Source of the DNA: JBCCMQ01 sp039026235
GTDB lineage: Bacteria > Pseudomonadota > Alphaproteobacteria > Rhodobacterales > Rhodobacteraceae
Direction of reading: 5' to 3'
DNA length: 49,738 nucleotides
Assembly: GCA_039026235.1 (NCBI GenBank)
Contig: JBCCMQ010000022.1
Coordinates: 1 to 49,738 of the forward strand
The position numbers and the translations under genes are program-made. The notes under the pieces are model-generated. The model made no database searches. It worked only from the letters and a program-made list of their open reading frames with translations, and had not been told where the DNA came from. This document shows positions 42,184-49,738 of this stretch, piece by piece. Within the stretch, counting starts at the first letter, position 1, and each line of letters starts with the position of its first letter.

Positions 42184-42438
42184 TTAGAGGCCCAGGATGG
42201 CCTTTACACGGTTGCGCTTTTCGCCGTCATTCAAGTCACCATTGTCCATGATGGCTTTGATCTGAGCGATCTGACCCAGGGTCAGCGTGCCGACAACCGA
42301 AGCAGGAACGTCATTGGCGAGCAGAACTTCGATGACCTGCTTTTCCAGGTTCGACATCGCGTTCAGGTCAACCGTCTGAGCGTTTGCAGCGGTCGCCAAG
42401 GCAAGAGCCAGGGCCGACGTGGCAATCAGAGTTTTCAT
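42184..42438 (-). CDS. Small secreted protein, tandem copy 1 (upstream)
   Basis: An 84-residue protein with the same plan as the copy at 41771-42025: signal peptide MKTLIATSALALALATAANA, then a 64-residue mature part ending RNRVKAILGL. The two differ only at residues 16, 26, 37 and 50 (Ser/Thr, Asn/Thr, Glu/Asp, Gly/Thr). Many changed bases are silent, so both are probably under purifying selection. A purine-rich CGGAAAG precedes the ATG. No known family is recognised. Confidence 0.85.
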   Translation of the reverse strand: MKTLIATSALALALATAANAQTVDLNAMSNLEKQVIEVLLANDVPASVVGTLTLGQIAQIKAIMDNGDLNDGEKRNRVKAILGL

Positions 42439-42902
42439 CTTGTTACTTTCCGTTGGTTTCGGGTTCCTATGTGCGCTCCCTGATAGGAAGTCCAGTTAGG
42501 TATCGCACGCCTGTCAGCCCAGTCAAGTGCATTAGGATTTTGATAAGCTTTTCAAACCACCTGTCACACAAAAGCAATCTAACGCCAAGGCCTATTGGTG
42601 CCCCCGCCTCTCCGCCGGATCGCGAATGCTGTGTTCTGTTTTTGTCTGCAGGGTCAGGAGCTTCGGCAGAAGAGCTGTGAGTATGCACTTTTTCGGGCTA
42701 GTCGTGGTGCAGCTAAGCGGTGATGGCGCGCACCCAGAAATCACTTTTTTGAAGGTGCCGGACCGGAATTGCGGCTCTGCGGTCTGGTTGGCGCGCTAGC
42801 CGTGGCGCGCGTACTCTGCACGAAGAAAGTCCACCTCCATTGGAAAAGCTACCGCGACAGGCAATGCACCTTACGGGGCTTTTGACCCCTTGTCGGTTCC
42901 TG
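42439..42902. other. Intergenic region between the secreted-protein pair and the mannosidase gene
   Basis: No gene is recognised in these 464 bases. A promoter-like pair on the minus strand, TTGACT (42521-42526) and TACCTA (42497-42502) with 18 bp between, could serve the secreted-protein pair. Farther on lies a GCGCGC / GCGCGC stem with an 8-base loop (42791-42810). An unannotated small RNA is possible but not shown. Confidence 0.5.
42497..42526 (-). promoter_or_regulatory. Possible promoter of the tandem secreted-protein genes
   Basis: On the minus strand TTGACT and TACCTA are separated by 18 bp, about 60-90 bases before the first copy's ATG. The -35 match is good, the -10 match weak. Confidence 0.4.
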
Positions 42903-45900
42903 TCAGGCTTGTTTCACTGTGACCCTCAGCGATACGATTTCGTAAGGCTTCAACGCAATTGATATGGATTTCCCGTCAAGCGGGATGTCTTCGTCAGGCT
43001 CTTCCAGAAGATTGCAGTAGCTCACCCGCGCCGGCGCGACCCCGAACCGGACGGTTGCGGTGCGTCGGCAACGATGCGCCTCGAAAAGGCGAATAATGAT
43101 GTCGTCTCCGTCCTCGGCGGGCTTCAAGGTCTGGATCACCACGCCGGGATCAGGCGTTGAGACAAAGGGCACCTCGGTTTCGGCAACGTCGATGCCGCTT
43201 CCCGAAACCGGTATAACGCGCAATTCGTGATTAAGGTCATAGGCTTCTTCGATCACGCCATGGCGCCAGTCGCCGGGATGCGGGAACAGGCTGTAAGTGA
43301 AGATGTGTTCGCCCTGGTCCGCTTCAGGGTCCGGCATGGTGGCGCTTTTGATAAGCGACAGACGCAGGACGTCATCGCGCACATCATAGCCGTACTTGCA
43401 GTCATTCAGCAGCGCCACGCCATAATCGCCTTCACTCAGGTCCGCCCAGCTTTGGGCCGGCACCTCAAACCGTGCATAATCCCAGCTCGTGTTCCTATGC
43501 GTCGGACGCTGCAGGTTGCCCCATTGGATCTCAAACGTCGCCAGCGGACTGAGCACGTTCACTGCAAAAGCGGCCTTGAGAAGGAGATGGCTTTCATGCC
43601 AGTCCACGTGGGTGCGAAAGTCGACCCTTGCCGAACGGCGCATCAAGGTCACCGTTTGGGTGATGCGGCTTTGGCGATAGTGTCTCTCGATCCGGACCGC
43701 AGCCCGCAGCGGACCGGTCTCGACAATTTCCATGGATACGAGGCCACTGACGATTTCGCCCCTATCCTCAAAGAAGGCATCAATGTCCCAGGCATCCCAG
43801 CTGATCGGGCGATCCTCGAACGCCTGCAGCCTGTTGCCGTTGACACCCGGACGTAGAACCTGCCGACCTTGCCTTTTGTCAAGGATCTGAGCGATTTCAC
43901 CGTTGCTTGCAAAGCTGACACGCAAGTAGGCGTTTTCCAGAACCGGGCCGGACGTGTCCACGCGGGCGCTCACAGCCTTTGGGTCCGGCTCCGCCTCTAC
44001 GGCCGCGTCGGCCGGTGCCAGCGGTATGGCTGAAAGCGGCGGCATATCGGGAAACTCAACCAGCCGCCCACCGGCAACCACCTGGCTGGTAATGCCTCGG
44101 CCATCGACGTGTCGGTAGTCACGGCTTTGCGCGCTCGCAAGAAAGCCGATCCGCGACCGGGCGAATGGCAGGCTGTTCAGTGCGACAGCTGATGTGTTCG
44201 CGGGCAATTGCGGTGCCAGGCTTTGAACGGTGGACCTGAGGCGATTTTCCCCGATCTCTTGTATCTGCCGAAAGTCGTTGCGCGCATCGTCAAACACCTT
44301 GGTGACGGCCGTTCCGGACAGAATGTCGTGGAATTGGTTGAGGCACAGAAGCTCCCAGGCCTTAGTCATATCCGCGCGGGTATCGATTTCGTTGCCAAGC
44401 ATTCGGGCGTGGCTTTCGACGAACTCTACCAGTCGCAAAAGCACCTCGGACTTGCGGTTGGCGCGCTTCAACCACGCCTGGCTTGTAAGCACGCCCCGGT
44501 GCCCTTCAAGATAGATTTCGCCATTCCATGTGGGCAGATCGGGCTGACGTTCTTCCAGGGTTTCAAAGAAGGTCCGAACGGGGCCCATACGGATTTGAGG
44601 GGCACCAGGCATGCTGGAATAGATCCGGGCCTTTTCGATCAATTCTTCCGTGGGACCGCCGCCGCCGTCGCCATAGCCGTAGCTGATGGGCACATAGGGA
44701 ACTGCGGCCTTCAGTGTGGTGTTCTCATAGGTCCCAAAGACCTCTGGCGCGGATAGATCCGATTTGTAATTGGTCGGAAACGGCAGGTATTGGACATCCC
44801 GTGGCGTGGTGAGAAAATGAGTCAGTACTTTGGTGCCGTCGATCCCCTGCCACCAGGTCGTCGACGCAGGCATTTTGTTGTACTGGTTCCAATTGACCTT
44901 GTTAGTGACGAACCATTTCAGGTCGGCCTGTTTCATCAATTGCGGCAGCGACCAACAAAATCCGAACGTATCGGGCAGCCACAGAACCGGTGTTTCCACA
45001 TCTCCAAAGCGGTCGCGGAAGTACCGCCGGCCCAGCATGATCTGCCGAACCAACGCTTCGGGGCCTGAAATATTGGCATCAGGTTCAACCCACATGCCGC
45101 CCATGATCTCCCAACGGCCCTCGGCCACACGCTCTTTGATGCGTTGGAAGATCTCCGGATAGTCCCGTTCGGTATAGCTATAAAGCTGCGGCTGGCTTTG
45201 GCTGAAATGGTAGTCGGGAAAGCGCTCCATCAGGCGCAGCACGTTGGAATAGGTCCGCGCGTTCTTGCGACGGCTTTGCATGACCGGCCAAAGATAGCCG
45301 ATGTCCATATGGGCGTGGCCCACGCCCTGAAGCGTCGCGTCCATCGGGGCCCCGGCGCGGACGAGCTCTTCTTCCAGGACGGCAAGGGCGCGCGGCACGC
45401 TTCCCCAGAACCAGCCTCCGATGGGGTCCCTTGTGTCGAGCGTCAAAAAGGCCCGATCCAGGGCGCTCAGGATCCTGCTGCGTTCGGGCCGGGCTTCGGG
45501 AAGATAGCGCGCCACGTCCAGCGCCACCTCGGCGCGGTTCAAAAAGTCGACCGTCGGTGCGTCGCGTTCGACGATGGCGCAGGTGCGCATGAAAAGCTTG
45601 GTGCGGTCCTTCGGATCCGGTGGCCAGCCCGAAAGGCCGGTCCAGCCGTGCAACGCTATCTGATGGCGCCGACCGTCGATTAGCGCCGGATCAAGCGGGA
45701 TCATGTGATGATACCGGTCCGCCGAAGCAATCGGTTGCCCGTCAATGTAAAGCAATGCCTCGGGATGGGTGAAAATGTCACCCGCTTCCCCCAGTGGCAG
45801 GTGCAGCCACACCTCCTTGGCCCAGCCTTTCGGTATCAGAAACGCCGAGCGCAGAACAAAGTTGACGTCGTTGCCGCCCCAGTAGCTTTCCCAGTCCAGC

Positions 45901-46067
45901 GTCTGCCACGAGGATGTATCGCATGTCAGCGGCGGTTCGGTGGCTGCATCGGGCAGAGCGCGAAAACGGAAGCGGTCAATCGGATGGCTTTGGCGGATCT
46001 GATTGGCACGGCCCAGCCGTATCCTTTGGTCGATCTTTTCGACCGTAAAGCGCTGCTTGTGGATCAT
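42903..46067 (-). CDS. Alpha-mannosidase, glycoside hydrolase family 38
   Basis: A 1,054-residue GH38 enzyme. The Zn-site motif is GHAHMDIGYLWP (His251, His253, Asp255), and the nucleophile aspartate lies in WLPDTFGF (Asp366). The C-terminal half is the usual beta-sandwich domain set (FEIQWGNLQRPTHRNTSWDYARFEVPAQ). There is no signal peptide, so it acts in the cytosol on imported alpha-mannosides. The gene begins 12 bases after the fused ABC ATPase gene, showing that uptake and cleavage are linked. Confidence 0.94.
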   Translation of the reverse strand: MIHKQRFTVEKIDQRIRLGRANQIRQSHPIDRFRFRALPDAATEPPLTCDTSSWQTLDWESYWGGNDVNFVLRSAFLIPKGWAKEVWLHLPLGEAGDIFTHPEALLYIDGQPIASADRYHHMIPLDPALIDGRRHQIALHGWTGLSGWPPDPKDRTKLFMRTCAIVERDAPTVDFLNRAEVALDVARYLPEARPERSRILSALDRAFLTLDTRDPIGGWFWGSVPRALAVLEEELVRAGAPMDATLQGVGHAHMDIGYLWPVMQSRRKNARTYSNVLRLMERFPDYHFSQSQPQLYSYTERDYPEIFQRIKERVAEGRWEIMGGMWVEPDANISGPEALVRQIMLGRRYFRDRFGDVETPVLWLPDTFGFCWSLPQLMKQADLKWFVTNKVNWNQYNKMPASTTWWQGIDGTKVLTHFLTTPRDVQYLPFPTNYKSDLSAPEVFGTYENTTLKAAVPYVPISYGYGDGGGGPTEELIEKARIYSSMPGAPQIRMGPVRTFFETLEERQPDLPTWNGEIYLEGHRGVLTSQAWLKRANRKSEVLLRLVEFVESHARMLGNEIDTRADMTKAWELLCLNQFHDILSGTAVTKVFDDARNDFRQIQEIGENRLRSTVQSLAPQLPANTSAVALNSLPFARSRIGFLASAQSRDYRHVDGRGITSQVVAGGRLVEFPDMPPLSAIPLAPADAAVEAEPDPKAVSARVDTSGPVLENAYLRVSFASNGEIAQILDKRQGRQVLRPGVNGNRLQAFEDRPISWDAWDIDAFFEDRGEIVSGLVSMEIVETGPLRAAVRIERHYRQSRITQTVTLMRRSARVDFRTHVDWHESHLLLKAAFAVNVLSPLATFEIQWGNLQRPTHRNTSWDYARFEVPAQSWADLSEGDYGVALLNDCKYGYDVRDDVLRLSLIKSATMPDPEADQGEHIFTYSLFPHPGDWRHGVIEEAYDLNHELRVIPVSGSGIDVAETEVPFVSTPDPGVVIQTLKPAEDGDDIIIRLFEAHRCRRTATVRFGVAPARVSYCNLLEEPDEDIPLDGKSISIALKPYEIVSLRVTVKQA

Positions 46068-46079
46068 GATCCGGTTCCG

Positions 46080-47807
46080 TCAGGCCACGCTGAGTTCAAA
46101 ACCTGGAACATCGCCGCGGAACACCGTGCGGCGTTCCTGGGATAGCGTGCGCAATGTCTCGATATCGTCATCGGCCGAGGCCGAGCTGCCCCAGGACCGG
46201 TTGAGGTCAGGCCAGGGAATTGAGTCGATCAGAAGCTGCGTGTAGGGGTGCTGCGGGTCACCGATTACGTCTTTCGGAGGTCCCGCCTCGGCGACCGAGC
46301 CATGGTAGAGCACGATCACATAGTCCGACACATGATAGGCGGTCGCTAAGTCATGTGTGATGTAAAGGATCGAGATCCCGAATTTGTCCTTTAGATCATA
46401 GATGTTCTTCAGGATTGTGGCGCGCAGGCTTGCATCGACCATCGAGACAGGTTCATCCGCAATCAAGAGCTTCGGTGACAACATCAACGCACGGGCCACA
46501 ATCAGGCGCTGGCGCTGGCCTCCGGACAGTTCATGGGGATAGCGATGCAGGATCAGGCTTCCATCAAGACCGACGGCGTCGCAGACCTCTTCCATCTTGA
46601 CCTGGATCTCGCTTTCCGACTGGCCGAGGCCAAAACGCCTGTAGGGATACCTGAGGGCATGATTGACCCTGTAGAACGGGTTGAAGCAGGCATAGGGATC
46701 CTGGAATACCGCCTGGATCTGGCGGCGGAATTCCAACGTTCCGCCCTGTCCCAGACGGTTCACGTCTTGTCCTTCGAAAAGAACCTCACCGGTCGTGGGC
46801 GGATTGAAGCCCAACATCATCGAACCCATGGTGGATTTTCCAGAGCCCGACTGTCCCACGATCGAAATGATCTTCGGGACGGTCCCATCGAGCTTGAAGC
46901 TCATGGGGTGCAATGCCGTCACGTCGCCATAGGCTTTTGAGACACCGCGAAACTCAAGCAGTGGCGTTTCGCCGGCTGGTTTGGCGATGGGCGGCGCACC
47001 CACGCTTTCGCTGAGAAAACTGTTACCGCCGACCAGCGGCACCGATGAAATGAGCTCTTTCGTATAGGGGTGCTGTGGGTCTTCTATGATTTGGCGCACC
47101 TCGCCGTGTTCGACCAACTCGCCATGCTTGAGAACTGCAAGTTCATCCACGGATTGCGCCATGAGCCCCATGTCATGGCCGATCAGGATCAACCCAGATC
47201 CAATGCGTTCCTGCACCTCTTTCAGGGTCTGCATGACGTGGCGCTGGGTGACGACATCAAGCGCGCTGGTCGGTTCGTCGGCAATGATCAAGTCGGGGTT
47301 TAGAGTGACGCCGAGTGCGATACAGACCCGTTGTTTCATGCCGCCCGACAACTCATGCGGGTAGAGCCGCCCGACACGCGCGGCAAGCCCGACGCTGACG
47401 AGAACACTGTCCGAGCGTTTCTGCAGGTCGGCGGCGGACATGGCGCCTTCATGGGCGACGATGGCGTCCCAGATCTGGTTTTCGACCCGCATCACCGGGT
47501 TCAGGGAGTTCATCGCACCTTGGGGGATGTAGCTGACGCGCGACAGGCGCGCCTTGCGCATCTCTGCCTGGTCCAGCGCCAGAACATCGGTGCCGGCCAG
47601 GTCGACCGTTCCATTGGGGATGCGCGCATTGGGCGCCAGCATTTGCATAACCGCCAGGGCGGTCGTGGTTTTGCCCGAACCGGATTCACCGATGAACCCG
47701 ACACGGCGCCCCCGGGCAATCGACAGGTTCAGATGGCTTACGGCATGCACCACGCCCTTTGTCGTCGGAAAGTCGATGGACAGATCGGTGATTGTCAGTG
47801 CGTTCAT
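46080..47807 (-). CDS. Fused two-domain ABC ATPase, Dpp/Opp type (DppD-DppF fusion)
   Basis: A 575-residue protein with two nucleotide-binding domains. Domain 1 has Walker A GESGSGKTT at 40-48, signature LSGGMKQRV and Walker B DEPTSALD; domain 2 has GQSGSGKSTMGSMML, signature LSGGQRQRL and DEPVSMVD. Such fusions energise peptide/oligosaccharide-type importers of the Dpp/Opp class. Next to a GH38 enzyme, the substrate is more likely a mannose-containing oligosaccharide than a peptide. It starts one base before the permease stop region ends, so it is tightly coupled to it. Confidence 0.92.
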   Translation of the reverse strand: MNALTITDLSIDFPTTKGVVHAVSHLNLSIARGRRVGFIGESGSGKTTTALAVMQMLAPNARIPNGTVDLAGTDVLALDQAEMRKARLSRVSYIPQGAMNSLNPVMRVENQIWDAIVAHEGAMSAADLQKRSDSVLVSVGLAARVGRLYPHELSGGMKQRVCIALGVTLNPDLIIADEPTSALDVVTQRHVMQTLKEVQERIGSGLILIGHDMGLMAQSVDELAVLKHGELVEHGEVRQIIEDPQHPYTKELISSVPLVGGNSFLSESVGAPPIAKPAGETPLLEFRGVSKAYGDVTALHPMSFKLDGTVPKIISIVGQSGSGKSTMGSMMLGFNPPTTGEVLFEGQDVNRLGQGGTLEFRRQIQAVFQDPYACFNPFYRVNHALRYPYRRFGLGQSESEIQVKMEEVCDAVGLDGSLILHRYPHELSGGQRQRLIVARALMLSPKLLIADEPVSMVDASLRATILKNIYDLKDKFGISILYITHDLATAYHVSDYVIVLYHGSVAEAGPPKDVIGDPQHPYTQLLIDSIPWPDLNRSWGSSASADDDIETLRTLSQERRTVFRGDVPGFELSVA

Positions 47808-47808
47808 G

Positions 47809-48735
47809 TCACAACCTCCTGAGGCGCGGGTTCGACACTTCGTCGAGCCCCAGATTGATCAAGAGAAGGCCCACGAACATGACACCCAACAGAAGGGTCG
47901 GTATGCCCCACCACCACCAGAGGTTCTGGATCAGGGCGCCCGCATTGATCGCCTCGTATATTATGCGGCCCAGGGTCGGGATGCGTTGGGGGCCTAGGCC
48001 CAGCACCTCAAGCCCGACGGCGGTCACGATGGATGTGGTCACATTGGCGATGAAGGATCCGAAGAGATAGGGCACCAGGTTGGGCAACATCTCGCGGAAC
48101 ATGATGTGCATCGTCGGCGCACCCGACAGACGCGCCATCTGCACATAGCCGGACTGCTTCATCGACAGGACCTGTGCGCGGATCAGCCGCGTTGGTGACT
48201 GCCAGACAAAGGCCGCGATCAAAAGCGCCATCATGGTCAGGCTGACATCGCCGTAGGCCGCTTGAAACACGACGAGAATAAGCAGTGGTGGAATGGTAAT
48301 CATGACGTCTGAGATGACGCGGATAAAATCGTCCGTCCGTCCGCCGATGAAGCCTGCCGAGAAGCCCAGGAATATACCGAGCGACATGCCAATCAGCGAG
48401 GCAAGCAAGCCCACGTAAAGTGAGTTTGGCGCACCGATGATGATCAGGGCCAGCATGTCGCGGCCAGATCCGTCGGTGCCCAGCGGGTGGGCCCAAATGC
48501 CAGACTGTCTAAACAGGTTTTCAAACCCCACCGGCGGTAGTTTCAGCTGAGCCGCGCCGGTGAAGACCAGATCAAGGTTCCAGGTCAGTCGTCCAATCAC
48601 CCCGATGGCGACGATCCCGATCAGGATGGAAAGACCCCAGATCAGTTTGGGATTGATCCATGGGTTGTCGAAACGGCGGGCCCGGCGGGCCGCGCGGCGT
48701 TCTTCGGCGGTCGGTGTTTGTGCTGCGTCTGCCAT
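47809..48735 (-). CDS. ABC transporter permease, DppC/OppC type
   Basis: A 308-residue inner-membrane permease with five to six membrane segments after a cytoplasmic N-terminus (EERRAARRARRFDNPWINPKLIWGLSILIG). The N-terminal HPLGTDGSGRDMLALIIIGAPNSLYVGLLASLIGMSLG and the EAA-like loop YVQMARLSGAPTMHIMFREMLPNLV are typical of DppC. It follows the DppB-like gene after three bases. Confidence 0.92.
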   Translation of the reverse strand: MADAAQTPTAEERRAARRARRFDNPWINPKLIWGLSILIGIVAIGVIGRLTWNLDLVFTGAAQLKLPPVGFENLFRQSGIWAHPLGTDGSGRDMLALIIIGAPNSLYVGLLASLIGMSLGIFLGFSAGFIGGRTDDFIRVISDVMITIPPLLILVVFQAAYGDVSLTMMALLIAAFVWQSPTRLIRAQVLSMKQSGYVQMARLSGAPTMHIMFREMLPNLVPYLFGSFIANVTTSIVTAVGLEVLGLGPQRIPTLGRIIYEAINAGALIQNLWWWWGIPTLLLGVMFVGLLLINLGLDEVSNPRLRRL

Positions 48736-48738
48736 CGC

Positions 48739-49738
48739 TTAAGCCTCGTGCCGGATGCGGGGGTCAACAAAGGGGTAGACCAGGTCCACCAGAAAGACGC
48801 TAAGGGCGGTCATCAGTATGATGATGTAACTGACCCCCTGTATCACAGGGAAATCCTGATCAAGGATCGCGTCGTAGAGAAGCTTTCCCATACCGTTGTA
48901 GGCAAAGATGCGCTCCACCAGTATCTGGCCCGCAACCAGAAGGCCTATTTTTAGCGCAAAGGCCGTGATCTGCGGCAGGATCGCGTTGCGGATCATATAG
49001 CGGTAGAGGATGTAGCGCGGCCTCAGCCCCTTGGCCTCGGCGAGCTTGACGTAGTCTTCACCTTGAACGGTGATCATCAGGCCACGCATGCCCAGCGCCC
49101 AGAAGCCGAAGGTTACGATGACGATGGACAGAGCGGGCAGAAACCCGTGGTAGACGACTGACTGGATGAAATCCCACGTCCATCCGGGTTCCACGGTCAG
49201 ACCGTAACTCCCGGTCAGCGGAAACCATCGGAGCTTGGCCGAAAAGATCCACATCAACAGAAGTCCCGACAGGATCGGCGGGATCGATGTGAGAACCATG
49301 GCCGCGGGAATTGCGACCTTCACAAGCTTTGGCGAGCGGTCCCAGACCATCAGGGCACCCAGCAGATTGCCGATGAAGAACGTTATGGTGATCGAAAAAA
49401 GCATAAGCCCGATCGTCCAGGGCAACGCGCGCCCTATGAGCGATGAGACCTGGGTCGGGAAAGTCGCCGTCGAGAGACCGAAATCGAAAACCAGCGTGTT
49501 CTTGATGTATTTGAAGTATTGTATGTAAAGCGGGTCGTTCAGGCCAAAGCTTTCCTGAAGTTGCGCCAGCACCTGATCGGCGTTTGCTACCGACCCGGCG
49601 CCCGCCGCCATCCGGCCAAGCATTATCTCGGCCGGGTCGACCGGGCTGAGCCTTGGAATAATCCAAATCAGCGTCGCGGCGATCCATACGGTCAGGAACA
49701 GGGTTACCAGTCGATTGATCAGGTAACTTGGCGGTATG
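48739..49738 (-). CDS. ABC transporter permease, DppB/OppB type (start outside the window)
   Basis: A partial permease; the 333 codons present reach the right edge without a start. The first visible residues IPPSYLINRLVTLFLTVWIAATLIWIIPRLSP match the first membrane segment of DppB/OppB proteins, so only a few residues are missing. DPAEIMLGRMAAGAG and the coupling loop DYVKLAEAKGLRPRYILYRYMIRNAILPQ follow. Internal ATG at 49623 is not the true start. A solute-binding protein is expected upstream, beyond the edge. Confidence 0.9.
   Translation of the reverse strand, partial: IPPSYLINRLVTLFLTVWIAATLIWIIPRLSPVDPAEIMLGRMAAGAGSVANADQVLAQLQESFGLNDPLYIQYFKYIKNTLVFDFGLSTATFPTQVSSLIGRALPWTIGLMLFSITITFFIGNLLGALMVWDRSPKLVKVAIPAAMVLTSIPPILSGLLLMWIFSAKLRWFPLTGSYGLTVEPGWTWDFIQSVVYHGFLPALSIVIVTFGFWALGMRGLMITVQGEDYVKLAEAKGLRPRYILYRYMIRNAILPQITAFALKIGLLVAGQILVERIFAYNGMGKLLYDAILDQDFPVIQGVSYIIILMTALSVFLVDLVYPFVDPRIRHEA

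Noticed and set aside
41771..42438. Tandem repeat as a possible CRISPR or mobile cassette
   Set aside because: There are just two long, protein-coding copies with silent differences, no short repeats with spacers, and no transposase or terminal repeats beside them.
42560..42902. Possible tmRNA, SRP RNA or tRNA gene in the gap before the mannosidase
   Set aside because: No T-loop, anticodon arm or SRP tetraloop-type motif could be placed; only simple stems were found.

Overview
The window looks like chromosome of a Rhodobacteraceae (Roseobacter-group) alphaproteobacterium. The evidence is the high GC content, tightly packed operons with ATGA-type overlaps, a VPLPA-CTERM protein, DUF1150 next to Hsp20, a UbiK/BMFP protein divergent from lgt, a Sat-CysC fusion, and an Lrp-trxB divergent pair. 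No rRNA, tRNA, CRISPR array or intact mobile element was seen. The only mobile DNA is a decayed IS5-family transposase remnant at the left edge.

Region 1 (1-11.5 kb, minus strand) is one catabolic operon, read from about 11.3 kb leftwards. It encodes a CUT1-type substrate-binding protein, two permeases, a 64-residue two-helix membrane protein, a DUF1801 protein, two different ABC ATPases, a fused DhaK-DhaL kinase, a LacI-family regulator, a TIM-barrel sugar isomerase and a Gfo/Idh/MocA oxidoreductase. Two 16-bp palindromes with a central CG, 30 bp apart, lie upstream of the first gene and are good candidates for the operators of the LacI protein. That regulator appears to start at CTG, because no ATG, GTG or TTG exists in frame before its DNA-binding domain. 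Two hairpins after the binding-protein gene probably set its expression above the rest. The substrate is probably a polyol or short ketose; it cannot be named from sequence.

Region 2 (11.5-18.6 kb) is mostly minus-strand housekeeping: ppaC, a HAD hydrolase, a MaoC hydratase, then ribF-ycgN-ltaE with overlapping starts and stops, and a GT4 glycosyltransferase. A plus-strand DUF2161 nuclease-fold protein follows.

Region 3 (18.6-31.7 kb) holds an unrecognised 789-residue protein, then groES-groEL with a sigma70 promoter and CIRCE operator. Next come the DUF465-purE-purK-NUDIX operon, an hsp20-DUF1150 pair with an RpoH-type promoter, a YjhX-like protein, sat/cysC with a glycosyltransferase, trxB and a divergent Lrp regulator.

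Region 4 (31.7-42.9 kb) contains a Hint-domain protein whose usual catalytic cysteine is replaced, lgt-midA-pgeF, ubiK, a VPLPA-CTERM surface protein, a YbjN protein, proC-csaA, tdk, a second DUF1801 protein, a membrane-anchored protein of unknown function, and two tandem near-identical 84-residue secreted proteins. Region 5 (42.9 kb to the right edge) is a GH38 alpha-mannosidase with a Dpp/Opp-type ABC transporter (fused ATPase, DppC-like and partial DppB-like permeases), suggesting uptake and cleavage of alpha-mannosides.
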